This document shows positions 1-11,200 of a stretch of 64,000 nt of DNA, piece by piece (position 1 is the stretch's first letter; each line of letters opens with the position of its first letter). Origin of the DNA: Rotaria macrura (lineage: Eukaryota; Rotifera; Eurotatoria; Philodinida; Philodinidae). The stretch covers positions 72,291-136,290 of the forward strand of contig OENT01000302.1 in NCBI GenBank assembly GCA_900239685.1. Direction: 5' to 3'. A program made the translations under genes and the position numbers. The notes below the pieces were generated by a model. The model was not told where the DNA came from. It did no database searches and saw only the letters and a list, made by a program, of their open reading frames with translations.

Positions 1-844
1 AGCATTCGCACCACTTGTTCCATTGCCTTGACCCGCTACGGTTGTCCCAAACCAAGCATTGGATCCCCACTTTTGAACTCTGCTGTTATTCAAATCTCCA
101 ACATAGAGTGTATGTATTGTAGGAGTCCAATATCAAACCGAAAGGAGCATTAAACTCGTTAGCAGCTACAACAGGAGTTCCATTGCCTGCGATAGTTTTT
201 CCAGTGATATTCCAACGTAACGTAGCTGTCGTAGCTAAAGCAACAGCAATAAAAGAATAAATTTTTTAAATCTAACTGATACCAGAAATATTTGACCTGT
301 CGATGTACTCTGATTTTTAGCAAGTGCATTGCTCACAATAGTGTAGGTACTCATCGTTACTGCTGCCAAACCAAGTACACCGGCAATAATACCAAGAGTA
401 GTTCCTAATGAAGATGGAAAAGAGGTTTTGGATTTAGAAACATTCACCACTGCCACTCTGAAAGTATTCAAGGGAATCCTTTAACACTTTTATCATCGAT
501 TCTTTCCATCTTACTTGCTGTTAGACTTAAGCATGTCAGTTTCAGATGAGATTGGTGAAGAAAATGATTGTTGGTTCAAGCTGGTTTCTTGATCCGTCTT
601 TTAAAATCTGATTACGAGCGATAGGTCGTGTTGGCAATGTCGATGAACTGAATTTTGGTAATATCGTCACAGGTGTACTCAGCGCTGTTTGATCATAAAC
701 GGCTCTAACCTTCAGTTAAAAGCAAAAAAGAATAACGAGTGGCTAATTTTGATTCTTTTGTACATCGGCTATTACTTTTCCTGGTGATAAAATTTGTTTT
801 GGCCGTGGAACATAGCTCATTCGAACCCATTCCTGATTCGCCAT
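1..844 (-). pseudogene. NHL-repeat membrane-anchored protein, 5' part (frame-broken, runs off the window)
   Basis: Four exons can be read on the minus strand. The first starts at the ATG at 844 (MANQEWVRMSYVPRPKQ...) and splices at a GT near 770. A Ser/Thr/Pro-rich exon lies at about 513-707. A third exon (457 to about 297) carries a hydrophobic membrane segment (about 20 residues, GIIAGVLGLAAVTM...). The fourth (from about 234 to the edge) has the NHL beta-propeller signature LYVGDLNNSRVQKW followed by a GNGT-type loop. The layout is a cytoplasmic tail, one membrane anchor and an extracellular NHL propeller, an abundant type in bdelloids (family knowledge). Two frame breaks are visible. Near 592-598 one extra G separates the frame of QILKD from that of DQETSLNQQ. 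Near 108-118 a tandem ATAC duplication separates FGLILDSYNT from LYVGDLNNSR. Either could be a sequencing error, but two in 850 bp suggest a decaying copy. A T..TTCGTAG acceptor lies 3 bases before the start codon. Confidence 0.72.
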
Positions 845-2991
845 CAACTACGAACTATTTTTGAAACAAGAAAGCGTAGAATTCTCCGATGAATGACGCA
901 GCGGGAATCGAATGAATTCTATTCTATTGTTCTCTGCATAATAATTATTGTTGGAATTAATAAGAAAATAGAAACCATATTAAATTCTTGTGTAGCATTT
1001 GATTCCTGTTCTTTCGAGTAACATTATTTCAACGCTAGTCATTCGAAAGGCTCACAATGCAAAAGGACCATAGATTTTTTCACATTTCTTACAACCTTCT
1101 CCAAATTTAAAAACAGTGGTAAAAATCTTGTTATATAGAAGTAACGAAATAGCAATGTCATGAAGACCTGTAGAAAGACGAGTACAACATATACAAATCA
1201 TTTAACTTGCACTGTCTTATGAGTTGATATCTTACAAAAATTTTATGCTCGAATCAGTTCAAACTGGATCGTATCGACTTGTATCAGTGTGAACACAGGT
1301 ACATGTATTATGAATTCTCAGAGTTTCAAATTTTTCAAGGATTTTTATGTTGTCATAATGGCACTAACAGCCAGTGAGGTCGTTATAAATCAGTACGAGA
1401 AGATACATGAATCTAACACTTTTAAATTTGAATAAGTGTATATGTGTTGCTTTGATGTTCTATGTTCCTCAATATTAACCATTACGTGCTGCTACAACTT
1501 GATAAATAAAGTTAGATAAAAACTGACAAAACTTCATCAGTCGATCGTTAGAAATAAGTAACAACCTCATACACACGTTTTTGCAGTACAATCAAGAAAT
1601 CCAAACTTCACCGTGGATAGCTAAAATAAAAGCTCACAGCTAACAACCACACTCACACCCAAAGTCTGAAACAGATATGACTTTTATGAGCTTACTGAAC
1701 GACTTCAATCTATTCTAAAGTTGCTTGTTGCTTAAAATCTTCCTTTCATCATTAAGTCCTTCTACTACAGAGCCACTACATCTTATAATGAAATGTACAC
1801 AAATATGACAATTAGCATACTATATTTTATATAGTATAAGTCATGAAAGTTAAAAGTCTGTAAATAATACTCTCTCTCACACACACACACACATTAACAT
1901 CGGTGCTTATCACCGAAAGTCGAAGTAGATAAAAGTTGCAGCTATAGTCAAATACGGAAAACGTATTTTGCAGAAAATAACAAAACTAATATGTTCGGGT
2001 GCTCTCTCTAATGTGACTATGAAAGAACTGAAGATCTATTTTGGCCGAATTTCAACGGTCACATTCCACATTGTTTGATAAAGCAAATAAGTACATCTCG
2101 ATGATTAGAATGCATCGGTTTGGGTATATTCATTAGTTCAATATGCTGTCCATTTTACTCTGATGGATGCTTATCATCAATTAGTTAGAATGTATTAAGT
2201 TATGTTATATTCTGGTAAGTACTTCACGATCAATCAGAATGAAAACTTCTCCACGAAGTGGCAGTCTAATTTATTAATAGTTATTTTGTTACTCGAATTC
2301 AAAATGATATGGAAATTAAATTACACAATCCAATAAATAAATCAGAAATCGCATATAAAACAATATCAATAAATTTAGAAATACTCATGACACTTGCTGT
2401 GGACGCCTTTGAAAGAAAGTTGTTGTGTTTTACGATTGTTGATGCATTGGGCGAGAATCATATTATATCAACAATTTTCTTTGCTAGTAACATACATGCC
2501 ATTTTTTTTTGTTGAAATGTCTATGTGATACGCTTACAGCATTATGACTTGAAAAACATCAAATATAAATTACCTTTCAGTCTATGTCGAAATTTTCGGT
2601 GAATACGAATCGATTCATCCTTGTTAAGAAGAATAAAAACAAGTTAAATGTTTTGATGAAGAAGGAAAAGCCTATATATAAATACATATAATCATAGTAG
2701 AATCATACACCCTTCCATAACAGGATTTCATCATCATTATTTTATAAACAGATATCTTTACTCTATTGTTAGATTAATTATGTTGAAAATGATACAAGAA
2801 AATTCCTTTCTGGCAAATCACATATGGAAAATGCTAAGGATGCTGCTTTTAGATTAATTGATTTTTATTTGCGTCATCGTTTTTGTTCTATTTCTTTGAC
2901 TGTTATAGGGTTTTATTGCTATAACATATAAATTTAAATATAATTCAACAAAATTTCATTCAGATTATTAATCAAATACATACCTATAAGA
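845..2991. other. gene-free stretch
   Basis: No reading frame with coding character is visible on either strand; open frames are short and AT-driven. It holds a CT/CA microsatellite at about 1870-1893 and a small AT-rich hairpin at about 1817-1836. Confidence 0.6.
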
Positions 2992-3966
2992 CTGCCATAC
3001 AATTTGATATAACATGCGATGCAAAAGTGTTGGCAAAAATGTTGAAATCTATTTCACCATCTTGATAACTTATAAATGAGTGAAAATGTTTTTGATAGGT
3101 AAGAGCAAAGTTTGAACTACAAGTTTTTAAAAAACGAATCTGAGAAGGAGACAAATGCAAAAGTCAAACGCATCTAAAAACTTCCTTGCCACTTGACTAT
3201 AGAGCAATATCATTTTGAATTTCTAATTATTTTTCTTATCGGAACACAAATTAGAAAACATTTTGAATGATGATTTTTTAGCATAAAAAGTACTGTTTCC
3301 AATGGTATACTAAAACTTAAATGTACTCTTCGTTTTTAAACCAAATTTATCTTTCTCTACAAGAGACAACATAAGTTGGACGTTCGCACTACCTTGGTGT
3401 TTTACAAAAATAAAAAATCCGTTTTGAATTATTTTTTTACAAAATCTTTACGATTAGATATCTTTCGAACAAATAACTTGAAAAGAATTGAGCTCATACA
3501 TGCTTGTTGCAGATGATGACTAATTCTCTTGCTAAGTGATAGCTTTTGCAAATGATTCGATTTAAAAAAAAATGACATGCCTAAAACGTTTTTGATCAAA
3601 GAAACAAGAATTAATCTAACACTTTTACGAATGTAGATATTGATAAAGTGATTGAGGCACTACATCTGATGTTTTTTTCGGTCCAAGTTTGATAGATGAA
3701 GTTCGAAATAATTGAGAAATATAAACTTCTCAAGCGTCAAAAGCATTGCAAGAACTGTTTTTAGAGATGTTTGACGTTTAACTTTTTCTTCTTCTCAAAT
3801 TCTTTTTTTGACAATATGCCTGGTACAAAATTTGTAGTTCAGACTTAACTCTTTCCAATGAAAAAAATGTTCACCTATCTAGATAAGTTATCAAGAAAGT
3901 TAAATAGATTTCGACATTGTTACGAACACTTTTGCATCACATGCTATATGGTAACTGCAGTAATTC
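2992..3966. repeat. fold-back element with diverged inverted arms
   Basis: Sequence from about 3008 to 3195 reappears in inverted orientation at about 3740-3960. Shared blocks include GATGCAAAAGTGTT, GAAATCTATTT, CTTGATAACTTAT, GAACTACAA and CATCTCTAAAAAC-like stretches. Identity by eye is roughly 70-80 percent with small indels. The centre (about 3200-3730) has no coding frame. This looks like an old non-autonomous element with long inverted repeats; exact ends and target duplication could not be fixed. Confidence 0.6.
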
Positions 3967-4374
3967 AGTATACATACTTGAATGTACTTGGTCATTTCCT
4001 TTTATGATCCTTGTCATTAGTTCATCTTCAATCCTATTATACTAAGTCTGTGTCTAGCTCTAATACGGCATGTGAACTGAAGTAACGTACTCAAGTAATA
4101 GTTTTATTATTTATGTTCACACAGGTTGGTGTTGTTATGTCATCTTCAAATTTAGCTCATGCTTATTGTTTTATACGGACTGATCTTTGTAGATATGTAT
4201 TGATTTTCTTTGATAGAGAAAAGAGAAAAGAGAACTTTTTTTAGAATATCCATAAAATAAATAAAATTTTAGACACAGAAAAGCAAGGGCAAAAGAGTTT
4301 CACCAAATTTTACATTGCATAAATTTAGCAACTACGTAGTACATGATGAATATATCAATAAAATACAATGACAC
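3967..4374. other. gene-free stretch downstream of the MICU1-like gene
   Basis: AT-rich sequence with no coding signal. It includes the probable 3' untranslated region of the minus-strand gene ending at 4375. Confidence 0.5.
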
Positions 4375-5805
4375 TTAGAAAAGTGTTTGTTTAGCGCATG
4401 CAACAATCGTTGTAAATATTTTAATAAATGCCGTATCTTTAGGTCGTTGAAGACCACGTTCTAAACGATTTTTCATCAATTGTATAAATTCGACGTAGGA
4501 TAATAATTGATCTTCATTTTCATCAAATATATTAAATACAACATCAATTAGATGTGAATCAAGTTGAATATTATTCACAGTTTTAGCAACATGGCGAAAT
4601 ATTTGTTTATCAATTGCGCCACCAGCTATATGATAAAAAGTTAATGCAACATCGATGTCATAAATGTTACGAAGAAAGTTATGAAAATTTTCATAATCAT
4701 GAAATGATATGCCAATACATTTAGTTTCATCATCGATTGGATAAGCTTTCTTGACACGTTTTAACATTTTTTTAACGGATTTATCTGATAATCCTGAATA
4801 TGCAAGTAATGATGTTGCAAAGTCTATTTCTGTCATTCGTCTCTTATCTCTAGGACACTTAGTTGCACGATCGAATTCTAATTGTAAGATTTCATTTTGT
4901 AATTGTTCATAAAACTGAAGAAATTTATCCATAGTTAAGAATTGATCAAGATTTTCACCAAAAAAGTATTGGTTAACAATTGAATTTTCTCGAAGAATAT
5001 TTCCAGTAGTCGTATGATCTCTATGTCTTTGTCCAATGCTTGTTTGTGCCCGTATCAAAGTTTTTAATTTTGTAAATTCATCAAAATCGAAATTTCCATT
5101 TCCATCTAAATCAAACATTTGAAATGCTATTTGAAAGTAACGTTTGGGTGTTGATAATAGTGTTACGAGAAAAATATAATCACTAAATGTAATTAAACAT
5201 TGTTTTCCACCAATACGTTCAAATATTGATGTTTGCTTTGAATTCAAATCTGAATTATACAAATGCTTATTAAAATGTTCAAGTTTCTCCCAAGAATCAA
5301 CACGAGAATCATAACGATGAAATTTATCAAGCTCTAAACCATCCGGTTGTTTCAAGCCTGTACAAGAAACGAAAGAAAGAAACATTGGTTTTCATCTTTT
5401 CCCGTAGCTAAAGCAATATATTTATATTCACCAGGAGTAATCGATCGAAGAAAATCATCCGGTGTCATACAAATAATACCTTTAAATAGAATATTTTACA
5501 TATGATATTATTTTAACTTATGACTTATTACCATCAGGATTTTCATCATTATAGACTTTCAGTGTAGCAAAATATCGAAATATTTTGTCCGGTGTTGAAT
5601 ATGCTCGAATACGATTTTCATAAGAAATTTTCTTCTTATCGCGAAATGATACTTTGATTTTTGTTTCTTTTTTCTCCGATTTTGATTTAACATTTTTATT
5701 AGTTACCTATACGAAAGCAGAAATCATGATGGCGATATATCATTTGAATAATTTAAACGAAACAAAAATTTAATAGTTTACATTCTTCAATATGTCATCA
5801 TCCAT
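4375..5805 (-). CDS. MICU1: MICU1-like mitochondrial calcium uptake protein
   Basis: Spliced model of four exons: 5782-5805, 5532-5706, 5432-5479 and 4375-5357, giving 409 aa in a continuous frame. It is the EF-hand gatekeeper of the mitochondrial calcium uniporter in the intermembrane space (family knowledge). A Lys-rich polybasic stretch (residues 11-34) precedes [20 protein letters not shown], a hallmark of MICU1. Then come [12 protein letters not shown] and a Leu/Pro-rich linker. EF-hand 1 is at about 165-176 ([12 protein letters not shown], canonical) and EF-hand 2 at about 361-372 ([12 protein letters not shown], acidic ligands kept). The C-terminus has RGLQRPKD and a Cys at about 403, where MICU1 has its intermolecular disulfide. 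The intron after SITPG is supported because splicing restores the family's continuous sequence. Oddity: the 24-nt first exon gives no mitochondrial targeting segment, and an in-frame stop lies just upstream, so a further 5' exon may be missing; an open frame with a hydrophobic stretch at 5850-6062 is a candidate. Human MICU1 is about 476 aa. Confidence 0.9.
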
Positions 5806-5849
5806 AAGACGTCACTCTCTTGCTGCACTTATCAGTAACAACTATACTG

Positions 5850-6062
5850 TTACAAAATTGATGTAATAGAAAATCTATGCTTGCCATGAAATTTATCGAA
5901 AGAAAAATCACAATTATCTCTGAAATAAAATTCTATTGTTGTACAAATGACAGAATATGATAACACGAGTGAACAACAGAACCAAATCAGTATGGAGACG
6001 AACTCATCCTTGATGATAATTGATTTAAATTTCTTAGATTTAGAAATGTGCGACTTGATCAT
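5850..6062 (-). CDS. possible 5' exon or small membrane protein upstream of MICU1-like gene
   Basis: An ATG-initiated frame of 70 codons with a basic N-terminus (KSKKFKSIIIK) followed by a hydrophobic stretch (VSILIWFCCSLVLSYSVI). MICU1 proteins begin with a targeting peptide and a membrane segment, so this could be the missing N-terminal part. However, no convincing splice joins it to 5805 in frame: the nearest GT..AG pairs leave an intron of only about 30 nt. It may be chance. Confidence 0.2.
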   Translation of the reverse strand: MIKSHISKSKKFKSIIIKDEFVSILIWFCCSLVLSYSVICTTIEFYFRDNCDFSFDKFHGKHRFSITSIL

Positions 6063-6705
6063 ATATTATTAAAATTTAAATGTGATACTGCATCGCTCGT
6101 ATGATATGTCGATGTTTTCTACTATGCAGGTAAGATAGTAACAGAAATATTTTACATGAATCGACAAATATTAGACAATATAAGAGCCCTGACTGAACTG
6201 ATTTATATATCTTTAACGGGTGACTATTGCAACAAAAACGACTTTAACAATAATCAAATTTCTGACTTAGTGAATAGAAATAGAAGTTGTTCGAAGAGAA
6301 ATCAAACGTAGCGGATACACTAGAACGAACAGTTTTTTTAGTTCATTATCATATTCAATTGTCTATTTAGAAAGATTTTAGTTAAAAAACCCTAATATGT
6401 CTCGTCTTACAAGTATTTAACTGTCAGAATTCCAGTCGTTGATGGCAGGAATATCGAATAATCCTCTTCAATAAAATGTGAACTATATGAAGAAAAACAT
6501 TCGTTTTTAGTTGAAACTTTCTCCTTTTCTACTATCTTATTTGAAATCGTCATAAATAAGTATCTTAATTACTTTCTGATTATAATAAAATAAAAAGTAT
6601 TATGAAATTTCAAAAAGAAAATCATACTATTCAACAACGTTTTATTGTAGAATTGAAAACTCGAAAGTCATACTAATAAATGTGAAGGACTTAACAAACT
6701 ATTTC
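6063..6705. other. gene-free stretch
   Basis: AT-rich intergenic sequence without coding frames; nothing recognised. Confidence 0.5.
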
Positions 6706-6937
6706 CTACGACAACACAAACGAAATTGTAACCTCTGATAAATCTCGTTTATTTTTTTCCTCATTTGAATTGTCAAGATTTGTTTCGACTGCTGGTAAAA
6801 TAGTTGCAGCTTTGACATGAGAAAAAGCGTCTAGACGTCGTTGAGCATCAATAGGATTAATAAACGTGTTCATTTCAGCAACTTGATTACTATTAACCGG
6901 TTGCGACCAACGATCTTCAAATTCTGTTACGTTTCTA
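6706..6937 (-). CDS. unassigned terminal exon
   Basis: A good acceptor (TTCGTTTTAG) precedes a frame of about 77 codons ending at a TAG. It reads NVTEFEDRWSQP... then VAEMNTFINPIDAQRRLD and a charged tail (SNEEKNKRDLSE). Residue composition is protein-like (balanced charged residues, Trp, Pro), unlike the Ile/Lys/Phe-rich chance frames nearby. I do not recognise a family. The upstream exon was not found; a short frame starting MSSAATVEFMTIFH (ATG at about 7290) is one candidate, but the join is unresolved. It lies between the MICU1-like gene and a small mitochondrial-looking gene on the same strand. Confidence 0.4.
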
Positions 6938-6993
6938 AAACGAAAAAGAATAAATCTATCAATATCACAGATATTTCTATGTAGATAACTCAT

Positions 6994-7699
6994 TCAAATA
7001 TATATCTGGAAATACGATTAGTATTCTGTACATTGCTTCAGTGAAATGTGTACAAGCAATTAAAAGTCCGAGTGTTAGGCTTGCGCAAATTTTTATGATC
7101 TTATTATGGTCTAAATTTCATATCAATAAACACAAGAACACGTAAGTACTCCAACAAGATTAGATCTATGTCAATTTTTCTGCCATGAAGCCATCGATCG
7201 GTAGAAGCTGGATTAAGTTTCATCATCGTTCGATGAAAATTGATTCGTATGGAAAATGGTCATAAATTCAACGGTAGCGGCACTACTCATAAGAAAATTC
7301 GTTTACAGCAAGTTTTTCATGGCAGGCATGTGAAAGCAGTATTGTTAAATAGGATTTGTATTTAGTCAAAAGAAAAATTAGACTACAGGTGTGTTTCCAT
7401 CATATCCTATCTAAGAAATATACAAGATTAAGTAATAATCGATCAATTGGTGGAGATCTAGCGATAGAAATAGATGATTTCGAATTCGTTGTGTATCCAT
7501 GCAATCTCTGAAGAGAAAGAACTCATGTCAACATAGAAAATAACTGCTCTTTCCAACTCGTAAAACTTATGTCGTCAATTAAAATAATGCTTTCTTGAGC
7601 AAAAACTTCAATTCGTGATAAAATATTCAACATACAAAGTGATACATATATATATATATGTACAAGGCAAGAATATTAACCAGATATATTATTGAATGA
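6994..7699. other. gap between genes, possibly an intron with an unfound first exon
   Basis: No exon can be defended. It contains an (AT)n run at about 7647-7660 and a short ATG frame at about 7214-7291 that might belong to the terminal exon at 6706. Confidence 0.4.
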
Positions 7700-8047
7700 T
7701 TAATAATTCAAAACTAACGTTAAATAGAAGAGTGCATAAGCTCCAACAATAACCAATACAAATTGCATATAATGTACAAGATGATGACCTGGTGGTCTAA
7801 CATGTCTTCGATGTCCATAATTCGTATAACCAAAACTAAATTTTAATTTTCTTGTACGGTATGGTTGATTTAATATAACTGGTAAACGAACAGAAGGTAT
7901 TGATCTTTGATTATCAGTATTTTGATTGCAGATCAAAGATCTAGTTAAAATTGAAGAAGGTATTACATTGGTCGACCGTAGTAAAGACGATGAACATAAA
8001 CGCCAAATATGATTTGGTTGCTGCTTTAAAATTCCAAATAAGATCAT
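7700..8047 (-). CDS. small membrane protein with mitochondrial-type presequence, family unknown
   Basis: A single-exon frame of 115 aa. The first 45 residues are rich in Ser, Arg, Leu and Ile with almost no acidic residues, as in a mitochondrial presequence. The middle is basic (RTRKLKFSFGYTNYGHRR, then RPPGHH). The C-terminus is one membrane span (YMQFVLVIVGAYALFYLTLVL) ending at LNY. This architecture resembles small single-span subunits of inner-membrane respiratory complexes, but I cannot name a homologue. The ATG directly follows CTTTTTAG, so the transcript is probably cis- or trans-spliced at the start codon. Only about 160 bp separate it from the end of the LRRCC1-like gene on the same strand, close enough for co-transcription with spliced-leader resolution (inference). 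Confidence 0.7.
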   Translation of the reverse strand: MILFGILKQQPNHIWRLCSSSLLRSTNVIPSSILTRSLICNQNTDNQRSIPSVRLPVILNQPYRTRKLKFSFGYTNYGHRRHVRPPGHHLVHYMQFVLVIVGAYALFYLTLVLNY

Positions 8048-8206
8048 CTAAAAAGAAAAGACAAAGAATATTCTACAAAGAAAATTTTTGATTTTTATAA
8101 ATTTTGAAAACATCCACAAAAAAAAGATATGGCTACACACAATGTAAAAAAAACAGAGAACGGACGGAGATAAGAATAGAGATAAATTCAATATATCAGA
8201 CTTCGA

Positions 8207-11200
8207 TTAAACAGGATCTTGTAGATCGGTCATGAAATTATTTAAATGTTTCATGCGTTCTTCCCACTTCTTTTTTCTTTGATTTGTATCATGTAGTAGA
8301 AGGCGCATTTCATCTTCAACTTCACGTATACGAATTTGTGCTTGTTCAAGTTTTTCTTCATAATTCTTTTTTACTTCGTTCAAAGTTTTTCGATGTCCAT
8401 GTTCAATGGTTTCAAATTGACGACGAAAATCATCGTCGCGTTTATGAAGTTTTTCGTCTAATTCTCTGAAAGCGATACGAAAAGAAAAGTGAAGAATAAA
8501 TTTATGACACAAGTTAAAAAGCCGCTTCTTTACTTTTGAATTTCTAGTAAACGATTATTTTCGTCTAGAAGCTTCTTTTCATTTGTTTGATAGGTTTCTG
8601 ATGCTCGACGAATTTTACTATCGAGTTCATTTATTAAATCAGATTTTTCTTTCCATTTACGACTTAGATTACTAGAATAGCAAAAATATGATTTCATTCT
8701 ATTAGTCTGCTGTAAGAAAAATAAAATTTATACTTGTAATCAGCTTTGCTTTTTTCAAGTTGTTGTTGTAATTGATGCATTTCATTTTTCGTGGAATCTC
8801 GCTTTTGACACACTTTTTCATATTTTTCTTGTAATTCTTGATTAGCCAACTGTTCATCTTGTAATTGCTGTTCAACTTCTTTATGGCGATTCAATAGATC
8901 TTCACGTGCCTTTTTAATCGTTTCATCACGTTCAACAACACCCTAATGATCAACAGAGACAATCAATTTTTTTTTTCGCTAGCAAATTCATTCTAGTTAT
9001 CGGTTCAAATGAAAATAAATTAGAAACGTATAAAGAATAGAATCTAACTGTCAAATATATTTAAATAATAGTGATGTTTCATGGCGAGTATTGACAATCA
9101 CAATTCTCATCAGATAATAAAAATTGAAAAACAAACAAAGTTATTCAAATTCGACGAAGCCGTAACACGATAGGAAATGCCCTATGAACTGATTTACATC
9201 TTGGTCTCAATTAACGAAACTGAAACTAAGATAGAAGTTTATTTTGAATGTCGACTATCAATTTCAATATTATACGTCAATACATTGATAGAAAAATTTC
9301 ATTTAAACTGAGTCTAAACGAATATTGTATTCTATACGATAATTTGACTTCTTGTTTCTATTCATTTTACCAAGTAACTATGACTATCAGTGTCATATTA
9401 TTGTTCGTTATTAGTAATCTAATTTTACTGATTCATAAATGCAAGCCTTATCTTCGATGCATTTTAGCTATACGAAAACTCTCATAGAGAATATTCGAAT
9501 AGTTAAGTATTGGTTAGAATTCCTAGCTACTATAACTCATAACAACAGTAGGTCATAATATCTCTGTTGTATATGTACATATATCAGCCTCATAATCTGT
9601 TCTTTGTTCTTTTCCTCGTCGCTTTCATAAGATCAGCGGTCGGCACACACACACAGAGTTTTTCTGTGGATGCGTGTATATATTCTTTATAAATTTCGCA
9701 CTCTCTCATGTTTAGATTATTGAAGTTTGGTATAAAATTTCGAATAGTTGCATCATCGACTAACCGAACTGTTATACTCATACACGTACGAAGAGCATAG
9801 GACAAGGTTGAATAAATGCTTTTAACGTACATAATTCTGTTTGAATCACATGATCGATTTTTTTAAAGAAATATATTCGATGAAAGCGTCGGAAAACTGT
9901 TGGAAACAGATTTTTTTTCCTTGTAGAACGCTTCAACAATAAAGAGTAGAGAAAATAAGGTACACAAAAAAACCTGCATCGTCTAGTATTCATTACAAGG
10001 ATAATTGATAAAGTTTGAAAAATTTTATATTATCAGTATTCTGAAACAACAGACAGTTTTTTTGAAAAATCTCCAACCTATGAAAATGCTTTTGGACTCG
10101 TCTTGTTTCTCAAGAGAAATCATTTTTTCCTCTTGTCTATGTGATAAATTAAGTTCAATAAATAGAATAGTCTCTTAAAAATAATTCGATTCTGGAAATA
10201 ATTCTAAATGATGATGAATCACTATGTACTATTAACCATTTTTCGTAAATATTTTACTGAAGCATAAAGATCAGCTGCAAAATTATTATCAAAAAAAAAT
10301 AATAAAAGCAAATGTGATGATAGAGCCTTGCCAATCGATCGTATTTATTCGTTCAATTCGATTTTACTGTTATTAATGCCTATAATTATAAAATATTTTC
10401 GATCATAGACAGAATGCATTCGTTATAAAATAATATCGACGAGATATAGTAATTCCACATCAATGTATGGAATAAAGCAAATCATTTGATGAAAAACATT
10501 CAAATCTATTCTATTTGGTTTCTTTCTTGTGTTTTCAATGCATCCGAGAAGTTGTAAATTTCTTGAGAATAGATAACCCAAAAAAATAACGCAAAGATCT
10601 AAGCTTTCATCACTCTGACGACTTCTGTCTCATTATCAGTATTGCTCCTGAAAACAATGGCAATGCAGTGTAAAAACTGTCATTGCCTTTTTGATCACGA
10701 CCCAATATCTTCCATTGTAAATGCAATCCTTACATCTTTGAGTTTTTGTATTGTATCCAATTGACTTTCGATGATAGTTTGCTTGATGCGACATGTGTCG
10801 ACTTCTTTATCTAGTTGTTTTTTCAATGTGTTAACTTCACTTGTTAAAGTTTGTATCGTCGATTCTAAACGACCACGATCTTGAGCTAATGAAGCACCTA
10901 TCAAAAAAGCAAGCACCCAATGAGATACAAAACGAAAAAATCGATCAGAACAAAATACCTTGATGTGCTAATTCATGACTCCATAGTTTTTTTTCTTCTC
11001 TTAGACCTGATAAAACAGATTCTTGAGCAACAAGACGTGTATCTAGTTCACGACGTTCTTTTTGTAAATTCAAAATTTGTTCACGAATTTTTTTCAATTC
11101 TTCTACTGTGCGTTCTAATTTTGTTCGTAAATTTTTGTTTTCATTGGTAAGATTTTCTGTTGTTTTTGCTCGTTCTTGTATTCGTTGTTTTTGTTCACGA

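Noticed and set aside
2309..2515. 68-codon plus-strand open frame
   Set aside because: Composition is AT-driven, with no start context, domain or splice support.
9248..9487. 79-codon frame with hydrophobic stretches inside an LRRCC1 intron
   Set aside because: Ile/Leu/Phe-rich frames are expected in this AT-rich DNA; no family pattern and no transcript signal.
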